Assembly (NCBI GenBank): GCA_002786025.1
Contig: NHNW01000017.1
Span: 806,001-870,000 of the forward strand
Direction: 5' to 3'
Length of the DNA stretch: 64,000 nt
Origin: Zasmidium citrigriseum
Taxonomy: Eukaryota > Ascomycota > Dothideomycetes > Mycosphaerellales > Mycosphaerellaceae
Both the position numbers and the translations under genes were made by a program. The notes under the pieces are model-generated. The model saw nothing but the letters and a program-made list of their open reading frames with translations. It did no database searches and was not told where the DNA came from. Positions 55,701 through 64,000 of the stretch are shown here, piece by piece. Position 1 is the stretch's first letter. The number at the start of each line of letters is the position of its first letter.

Positions 55701-58700
55701 AGCGACGATATTAAGCTTTATAAACTACTATACTTAATAGAGGCGGTCTAATATTTCTCGAATTAATAGTATTAGGTATTAGTCTTTAACTATAAGTTTA
55801 TTTAGAGCTCGATAGTCGACGTAAAAACGAAAACTACCTCTAGGTTTACGTATAAGTAGGACTAGTAATATATAAAAAGAGTTAGATTTCTCGATAGTTC
55901 CTTTTAGTAGTTCCTCGTTAAGGTATTTCTTAACTATAGCTAGTTAGTCGGTGTTTATTAGATAGCCTTTCTAGTATAATAGATAGGTTCTAGGTTTAAG
56001 GTTAATTACGTAATCGGTTTAAGGGTTATATTTAGGTAGCTAAAACTCGGATTTATGTTTAAATATATAAGCCTATTCGTAATATTCTTTAGGTAGTTTC
56101 GTTTTAGGGTTAGTTACTTTACCTACGTTTATAAACTTATTATAATCCTTAGGTAATATCGCTACTAGGATTTTACTTATAGCCTTAGTAATATTATCTA
56201 GTTATTCTTCGTTAGCTCCGAGATCTTCGGGCTAGAGGGTAAATAGTTTATAGCTTTCTTTCTTAGCTAGGTAGTAGAACGCTTTAGTACTAACTATAGC
56301 GATATCTTCCGTAGGGCGAGGTCTATTCGTATCTCGTAGTAAGGTTCGGTCGTTAGTATCTACTACTACTATATAGGGTAGGCCGCGTCGATTATAGTTA
56401 GTATAGTAGTAAGAGGAGTTAAAGTTAATAGTATAGTTCCTCTAAGATATTTAAGGGTCGTAATATTCGAGCTAGGAAATCCTAAGGACTAAATCGTATT
56501 AATCTAGGTTAGTAACGTAGTAGAGCTCTTAATTAGTATACTCCCTAATAGTAATAGTAATTATAGCGGCTTTTATTAAGCTAGTATAACGGCTATCGGC
56601 TAGGCGTAGACGTTTAGGTTATAATAAGTTAAAGGTAGTAATATTATACGTACGGATAAAGTTAGAGTATATAAACTAAGAAGAGGCGCCGCTATTAATA
56701 AGTATATATACTTATAGGAGCGATTATAGTATTAAGACTTTCGCTAAGTATACGAGGTATCTTCCGTATTAAGGCTTAATAACTATCGAAGTATTAGTAA
56801 GTCTAACGGTTATAGCGTTTAGTAGTAGTAGCTCTTCCTTCTCGTTAGTACTACTAGTATTCCTATCGTCTTATACCTTAGGCTAGCGTCTTATACCTAA
56901 GGCTAGTCGTTTCCCTAGTCTCTATTCGTAATTATTTAGATAGGGTCGCTCTTATCGAGCTAATTAGTAGTAGTACTTATCTAGAAGAGTTCTATCGTAC
57001 GATTATATTCCTTAATTAGAGTCTCCTTCTAGATAGGACTAAATATAAAACGGCCTCTAGCGTCTAAGTTAAGGAGGTACTAGTCGCTATTAGTAGTATA
57101 GCCTACCTCTTAATAGCGGAAGTATCGGTTCTCGCGAATAAGCTTATCTTTAATATCCTTAGTAACCTTAGGGATACCCTTATACTTTAAGGGGAGAATA
57201 CGCTTAATAGCTCTACGAGAGGTACTAGTAGTAGAGCCTCTATAGCTTCCTCTACGGCCTCTACGAGCTCCGCCGCGACCTCCGCGACTACTACTAGTAT
57301 TAGTACTAGTAGTAGTATTTCTCTAATAACTAAAGTTATTAATAGTCTTCTAGGCGTCCTTATAGTCGCGGGCTTCTTTAATAAAGTCGGAGAAGGATCT
57401 AGTACGGTATAGGATTAAGGCTTTCTTATATCTATTATTAAGATAGTTCTAGAGCTTATAGGTATTAGGCTTCTCTTTTACTTTAAGTATAAGTATATAG
57501 TAGGTAATAATAAACTTAGAGAAAGGTTAATCTTTCTTCTAGAAACAAGTCTAGAGTTCTACTTCGGCTCGATATTACTTATCCTTAGGCCTATATAAAG
57601 AGTTAAGCTCCTACTATATATCTTTAAGTAATAGCTATAAGTTAGATTAGCGGGTATTAAGGTTAATAACCTACTATAGTTCGCTCTTAGTACGAGTACG
57701 AATATAATCGAAGATCTCGTACGTAGCGTCTTTATTAAAAGAGGTATAGATCTTACTCTTAGCTTTATCTTTCTAGTAAAGGTAGTCTTTACGGTCGCCC
57801 TTAAAGATTAGGGGGTTAGGCTAACGAGTATTCTTCTCTTAGTAGAATTATAAGGCGGTAGTAACGTTAGTAGGTATAGCGCTTACTCGTAGTAGTTAAG
57901 GGTTTAGAGTACTCGTATACGTAGATTTAAAGGTAGGGCGGCGTCTAGTAGTAGGTACTAGAGATACTAGTAGGGTTAGCTATAATAGTAGTTAAGCGTT
58001 AGTCTTCTTTAAGGCCTAGGTAATAGGTAAGAGGTCGTCTTCTTCTTCTTCTTCTTCGTCGTCGCTAGTTCTACTATTATTTAGGTCGATACCGTACTAG
58101 GTAAGGAAGTTAGCGAGTTTCGCTTATAATTTATTAATATTATAATCCTTCTATTTAGTATCGTCGTTAGCTTACTAGAGGTCCTACTCTAGAGAAGCGA
58201 TACGGTTCTCTAAGTCTTTAACCTTATTATTAGCCTCCTTAGTAGTATTATTAGCTTCTTAGATACGTTAGTTAGCTCTATTCTTTAAATCGTTATAGAT
58301 AGTACGCTCTATAACGTTAGCGTCTTCGGCTTTAGCTCTCTTACTATAAGTCTTCTTAAGGTTAGTATATTTCTATTACTATATAGCTACTTTCTTTATC
58401 TATCCTATAACGTCGCCTTTAGTAATATAGTATTAGCGGTAGAGGTAGGTAAGACTCTTAAACTAGGTATATAGATAACGATTAATATTATCGTAGAGTA
58501 TCTTCTCGTCCTAAGCTATAAACTAATCTAGGTTAAAGTCGTTAATAGTAGTACTATTAGTAGTACGAGGTAGCTAATAGAAGAAGATATTAAGGTTAAC
58601 CTTATCCTTATTAAGGTCCTTAGCTTCGTCCTTAATTATAGTATCCTTATATCCGAACTATAATTTATTAGGGAATTAGCCTAGTACTTCTTAAGTATAT

Positions 58701-59318
58701 CCTTAAGTCTAAGACTTATCCTAATTTTAATTCTAAGCTACTATTATAGTAGCGGCTTAATCGATCTATTCTTATATACGCTCTCTTCTACGAGCTTCTT
58801 AACGCTTACGAGCTTCTATCTCTTATCTCTACTTAATAATAGTAAGGGGTAAAGCTCGTTCGAAAGGTTTCGGAGGTACTTTATAGATAGGTATATTTTC
58901 GATATTAGCGTATTAGATATCGGTTCGCTTAGAGTATCGACGTAGGATATTAGATAACTTCTACTAGTATAGTACTTCTTAAGACTTCTTCTTTACAATC
59001 TTAAGCTTCTTAGCTAAGAGTTAGCGGTTAATTTTCTTAATTTACTCGGGCGTTAGCTAGGTCGACTACTACTAAGGTAGAGTCTATAATATAAGTTATA
59101 AAAGGCCGCTAGGTAATAAATCGATAATAAGATAGATATAGAGAATAGTTGTTAAATATTCTATTAACTATTAAGATAAAAGGGCGATAGCTAATCGTAA
59201 CTTAAGATAAAGTGTAAACGCTTTAAATACTATAAACGGTAAGTTTAATACTACTATAAGTTAAACGCTCTACTCTCGTAGGCCTATAATAAGTCGTAGA
59301 TATATTAGTCTAATAAAC

Positions 59319-59459
59319 TATTATAAGGCGATAGATTAAGAATATATTAGCGTAAAGACGTGTTATTAGACGTCTACGAAAGAGGTAGCTAGGTATAATA
59401 GAGGGATATATAGATCCCTTATTAATAGCGTAGGCTTACCTTAGGCCTATATTATAACA
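59319..59459 (-). repeat. 5' LTR of the Gypsy element
   Basis: 141 bp, partner of 52538-52678. It retains one TG and the terminal CA. Confidence 0.92.
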
Positions 59460-59460
59460 T

Positions 59461-59493
59461 AAGCTACCTAAGATAGCCTATCTTAGGTAGCTT
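59461..59493. repeat. Perfect 33-bp palindrome next to the Gypsy LTR
   Basis: Two 16-bp arms (59461-59476 and 59478-59493, starting AAGCTACCTAAG) around a single C at 59477. The left arm overlaps the target duplication, so the palindrome existed before the Gypsy insertion. Confidence 0.85.
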
Positions 59494-59735
59494 CCCGCTA
59501 GTAAATATTTACTTACCTATCCTCGTTATAAGACTACTAGTAATTAGTATAAAGCTCGCTCGTATAGATAGTATTTTATTATTATCTCGTCGCGTTTCTA
59601 CTCGCGTCGCTTACTCGCTACTATACTATATTACTCGTAGACTATTAAGTATTTAACCCTTCGTATTCCCCCTTTATAGACTATCCTTCTTTCGTAGACT
59701 ATTCCTCTTATCCCTATCCTCGATAGAAGGTCTCT

Positions 59736-62700
59736 ATTACTACTATAGCTATAGCGGATAGCTAGCTAGATCTAGAGCCTAATCTATCGTTAGAACTATC
59801 TAACCTAATAGAGAACGAGTACTCGATACTACTACTAGATAACTAGTAAGAGTATAAGTAGCTAGAGTAGCCTAAGGTAGGTAATAATAAGAAGGAAGAC
59901 TAGCTAGCTAGCGCTTAGTAACTATAGCTAGCTAGCGCTTAGTAACCCTATACTTAGTAACCCGACGCTTAGTAACTATAACTAGCTAGCGCTTAGTAAC
60001 TAGAGTAGAGTAATAAGTAAGAAGACTCTAATAATAATAAGGAAGAGTTAGACGCTAGTAATATAGACGAAGACGAAGACTATAACTTCGAGTCTAACGA
60101 GAAAGGCGATAGTAATATAAGTAACGATAAGCTCGATAACGAAGAGCGGTTTAGTAACTATAATAACCCCTTTAGCGACGACGACTTCGAGGACCTTACT
60201 ATAGGTATAGGCGGCGATATAGATATAGACTTAGCGCTTACTCTAGACGAGTACCTAGCTAGTAATAACTATCTAGCTCTTATACGCTATTCTACCTATA
60301 AGCGTTACCTAGCCTAGAATCGTTAAGATAGTAGTAGTCTATCGATACTAGGTCTAGTAGTATCTAGAGCGTCCTTATTAATAGGTCCTATAACCTACTC
60401 TCGTTCCTCGACGTCTAACCTTCTAGCGATAGTAGTAGCGGCGGTATAGAGCTAAGCCTAGACTCTAACTCCTTCGATAGGTACTAGAGCTACTAGATCT
60501 AGAATACTACGAGTCCGCGTAGAGCGTCTAAATAAGGACTAGAAGATAAAGGATCTCCTATAGTAGATAAAGGCGTATAAGATTACGCTAACGGAGTTCC
60601 TTTAGCGATAGACTAGTCTAAAGGGAATAAAGATATACCGTCGTCGTATAACGAAGGTTATTAATACCTTTAAGTATAATAAGTTCGTAAGTAGTATAGT
60701 CCTACGTAGCGAACTTAAGAAGTTAGTAGGTAAGGAGTTCTTCGACGAGTACGATCTAGAGGAGAGTATAACCCCTTATAACCTTAAGGAGATAGAGGGT
60801 ATAATTAAAGCTAACGTACCGAATTAGTATAACCTACTCTAGAGGCTATTACTAAACCGCCGTACCTATTACTATAATAAGGTATACTAGAACCGTCGTA
60901 ATATAATAGGTAAGTAGACTACCTTTATTACGGCTATAGTTATTAATTTAATCGTATTATAGAAGGCTTCCTAGTTTACGAAGTCTATAGGCCTAACTAT
61001 AGTTATAGGTAGTATAAAGAGAGAGATTGTAGAGTTTAGTAATAACTAGGGATTCGTCTATAGTTACTAAACTAGCTAGCGGATTATAAAGAAGAATATA
61101 GAGGAGTCGAGGAGGTATATTAAGCGTATCGCCTATAATACTAAGAACTAGGATATTACGTATAATAACTTTAATCGCTAGTAGACTTATTAGTACTAGA
61201 CGGTTAGAGAGACTAATAAGTAGATTAATATAACGACGTCCCTTCTATATATTAATCCGTATATCCCTAAGGATACTAGCCTTCTATAGAGTATATTATA
61301 TTATAATACGCTACTTAATAAGCGCCGTATTATCTATAAGATCTATAATAACTAGTACGATAAGGATATCTCGAAGTACTTTATTAACTAGGCCCTCTTC
61401 TATATATATAAGAAGGAAATCTAGCTTATCTTTAAGTACCTTCTTCGTCGTAGGTAGTAAGATAATAGTAGCGAGCGAGATAATAGTAGCGAGCGAGACG
61501 ATAGTAGTAAGCGAGATAATAGCGGTAAGTAAGAGTAAGGTAGCTATACGTAGATAGAGAAAGATATCCTTACTATCCTCTAGACCTTTATCGATAAGGA
61601 CGACGAGCTATATCTAAGATATAGTAATATTATTTATACCCTTAGTACTCGTAATAACTAGGTAGTCGAAGGATAGGACTTTATAGATATAATCGCCCGT
61701 CTACTAGACTAAGAGGATATTAACCTTATTAGTAAGAGACCCTATTAATATATTATATTATATTAAGACCCCGAATTCCTTAATACGATTAACTCTTAGT
61801 AGTAGTAGAAGGATCTATCCGTACTAATACGCCTAGCCTAGCCGTATATTAATCCTCTAAAGATAGTTAAAGCTAAGGTATATTCCTTAGACGTCTCGAT
61901 AAACGATAAGGTATCGATTAAAGGTATAAAGAAGGTCTATAACGATATCTTCTAGGAGTTCCTTAGCCTTAAGCCTAATAGAAAGAAGAGTAAGCTAGTA
62001 TACGAGGAGCGACTTATCCCTATCTTAGGTAATTAATTAACGACTAAGCGTAGTCGTAGTATAAAGGTAGAGAATATCGAGTATAAGTATCCGTATAACT
62101 ATAAGTAGTTCTACCTACCTATACCTACTATATTCTATACTATTATAAATACTTCCTTTATAGTTATTCGTACCTACTAGGCTAGAAGCGAGGCTACTAA
62201 TCCCTAGAAGAAGAAGAAGAACGATAGCTCTAAGAACGATAGCTCTAAGAACGATACTACTAAGGATAATACTATTAAGGACGATAGTAGTAAGTACCTC
62301 GACTATTACCTTAGTAACGATACTAGCTTCTAGAAGATTAAGGGATACTTAAACTAGAAGCCTAAGTTCTTCTTATACTAAGAGCTACTATTTAATAGCT
62401 ATTATACCCGTATTAACGCGCTCTTTATATAGGTACTAAAGGATCGTAGTCTCTACTTAGAGATAGAAGTAGTAGTAGAAGATAACTAGCTAGATAGTAT
62501 TAAGAAGGTAGTTTAGGAGTTAACGCCTAAGGAGTACCTAGAAATTATTAATAAAATCTATAAGAGAGCCTTAACTAATACCGCCTAGTAAGGACTAGGT
62601 AATAAGGCTAAGACTAAGAATAAGACTAAGGGCTAGGGCTAGGGCTAGAGCGAGGGTACTAGTAATAGTAATAGTAATACGGAGATTCTAGACGCTCTAC

Positions 62701-63650
62701 CTATAGATACTTTATCTACTAATACTCTACCTACTAACGCTCTACCTACTAATATTCTAATACGGCCTAATCTATCCTTTACTATAATATACTATATATT
62801 AAAGGAGATCGAGTACTTCTAGACTCTAAGGAAGGCTATCTATATAGAAGATATTAGGTATATTAGTCGTATTATTAACTACCTTATTATCTAGTTCCTT
62901 AGTACTAGCTAGTATAACTACGCCCGCGAGATACTATACTTTAAGTAGTTACTTAATATATCTAACCCTATCTTAAGGAAGGTAATCCTTATATACTATC
63001 TTATTAATCCCTTAGGGAAAAGAAGTAAAGTAGTAGTAACTAACGAGCTACTTAAACTCTATAACCTCGAGTATTCGGAGGATATTAAGTAGAATACTAA
63101 CTTAACCTACGACTTAAAGGCGACCTTCTAGAAGGTATCTAGTAATCGCGAGTAGGCGCGGGTATTACGAGAGATATTTAAAGCTAGCTCTAGTATAAAG
63201 GGTAGTAATACCTACTCCCGTAAGGATAATTCGCTTAGCGTATTTAGTTTAGTAGATAAAATCTTTACTAATAGCCTCGTAAAGTAGTAGAAAATAAGCG
63301 ACGAGGAGTAAGAGAAGATTAGCCTTTTAAAGGATATCTAGTAAGCTAGTAAGTTAAACGAGAGACTCTATTAGCGATATATAGTATACTAATAATCGGT
63401 AGGTACGGAGTTATTACGTTCTAAGGTTACGGATCTTAATAAGGCGAATAAGATATTATATAAGCGTAGAGCTATAGTTTTAGATACTACTATATTCGAC
63501 GACCCCCTAGATAGCGCTAATACGAGAGAGCGTACTAAGTAGACGGACTATAGACTAGTAGATACGGCTATAATTAACGAGGGCGATAAAGTCTTTATAG
63601 ACTTCGTTAAGGATAGCTAGAATATAATAGTAGAGTAGGTAGTAGTTAGT
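59736..63650 (+). pseudogene. RIP-damaged gene of about 1,300 codons, DUF6589-like
   Basis: One plus-strand frame is kept without shift from 59736 to about 63650. Every stop is TAA or TAG, as expected when CpA and TpG become TpA. The N-terminus is acidic with repeats rich in Ala and Ser; a basic stretch follows (KIYRRRITKVINTFKYNKF). Charged middle regions include repeated DNSSER- and NDSSK-like units. The C-terminal part (near 62,880-63,080) reads YNYAREILYFK, then NPILRKVILIYYLINPLGKRS after an interruption. This resembles the end of DUF6589 proteins, large fungal proteins of unknown function often found in repeats. The family match is from memory and moderate. Codon usage is clearly coding. 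I see no DDE, RT or helicase motif. Confidence 0.6.
59903..60002 (+). repeat. Short tandem repeats in the DUF6589-like frame
   Basis: GCTAGCGCTTAGTAAC occurs exactly at 59907-59922, 59931-59946 and 59985-60000, with a partial copy between. In frame it encodes repeated Ala-Ser-Ala followed by two RIP stops. Confidence 0.8.
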
Positions 63651-63689
63651 TAGTAAGGTAGCTAGCTCGACTAGTAATAGATTTTAGAT

Positions 63690-63766
63690 TTCGTTATACG
63701 CTAATAGACTTCGTTATACGCTATTTCGGTACTAGCTAGCTAGTAGATTAACTTCGTTATACGCTA
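63690..63766. repeat. Three copies of a 14-bp motif after the DUF6589-like frame
   Basis: TTCGTTATACGCTA is found at 63690-63703, 63710-63723 and 63753-63766, with a weaker copy near 63,807. It lies just past the end of the coding frame, where subterminal repeats of an element would be expected. Confidence 0.75.
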
Positions 63767-64000
63767 GGGTAGATAGATTAGTAGCTATAATAGTAAGGGA
63801 TTAGACTTCGTTATTCGTAGGCGAGCGAGTAAAGGTTAGCGATAATAGGAGTCCTTATAATAGTAGCGTTTCTTTAAAAGTATATATATTCGTTCCTCCT
63901 CTTCTTCTTCTTTCTTCTCTTTACGTTATAGTATTATAGTTACTATTACTATTATTATTACTACTATACTACTTACTATCGTCGTCGCCTCTACCCTTAC
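63767..64000. other. RIP-mutated repeat DNA running off the window
   Basis: Poor in CA and TG, with pyrimidine-rich stretches (TCTTCTTCTTC near 63,900). The end of the mobile element is not inside the window. Confidence 0.6.

Larger units (their letters stand above)
52538..59459 (-). mobile_element. Complete Ty3/Gypsy LTR retrotransposon, RIP-inactivated
   Basis: The element is 6,922 bp long with two 141-bp LTRs (52538-52678 and 59319-59459) and an exact 5-bp duplication TAAGC (52533-52537 and 59460-59464). The LTR ends are TG...CA mutated to TA...TA; the right copy still ends TTATAACA. A polypurine tract (AGAGGGGGGAG on the minus strand, 52682-52692) next to the left LTR shows minus-strand orientation. 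Reverse transcriptase lies near 55,500-55,850 on the minus strand: KPRGSFRFYVDYRALN, then FVIVYLNNILIYLGG, a mutated YLDDILIY. A gag zinc knuckle (mutated C-x2-C-x4-H) is near 57,110. A mutated integrase Cys pair is near 54,200. Many TAA/TAG stops. Confidence 0.92.

Overview
The window is nuclear DNA of a filamentous ascomycete. Short GT-AG introns of about 50-70 bp, fungus-specific gene families (Zn2Cys6/PF04082 regulator, APSES regulator, PDR-type ABC transporter, 7-TM rhodopsin-like protein) and transposons mutated by repeat-induced point mutation (RIP) support this. A Dothideomycete is my best guess, from general resemblance only.

Layout. 1-3.6 kb: two genes on the minus strand, a long vWA-like protein cut by the window edge and an inactive E2-like (AKTIP/FTS-type) protein. 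3.9-10.7 kb: two DNA transposons with terminal inverted repeats and target-site duplications. The first is Tc1/mariner-like (TA duplication). The second is of unknown superfamily with an 8-bp duplication and two unrecognised reading frames. Their interiors are RIP-mutated but their ends are not. 12.0-38.3 kb: gene-rich region with an MFS transporter, a Zn2Cys6 regulator, a 7-TM receptor-like protein, the tRNA m5C methyltransferase NCL1, an unrecognised protein, V-ATPase subunit d (VMA6), three tRNA-like Pol III units with long insertions, the ribosome-assembly helicase SPB4, a nucleotide-sugar/triose-phosphate-type transporter, an F-box protein and an APSES regulator. 40.8-51.7 kb: a secreted GH3 glycosidase, a full-size PDR ABC transporter and a small multi-pass membrane protein. 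52.2-64 kb: a repeat block almost free of CpA and TpG. It holds a complete Ty3/Gypsy element (141-bp LTRs, 5-bp duplication, minus strand) and, to its right, a DUF6589-like gene of about 1,300 codons that keeps one frame despite many TAG/TAA stops.

The gene-rich part mixes housekeeping genes (VMA6, SPB4, NCL1) with lifestyle genes (transporters, GH3, regulators). I see no biosynthetic cluster. The most unusual material is the RIP-hypermutated mobile DNA with two unfamiliar coding frames, the RIP-spared transposon ends, the tRNA trio, and a repeated short motif in the tail of the 7-TM protein. Splice sites were placed by eye and checked for reading-frame continuity; no database search was possible.
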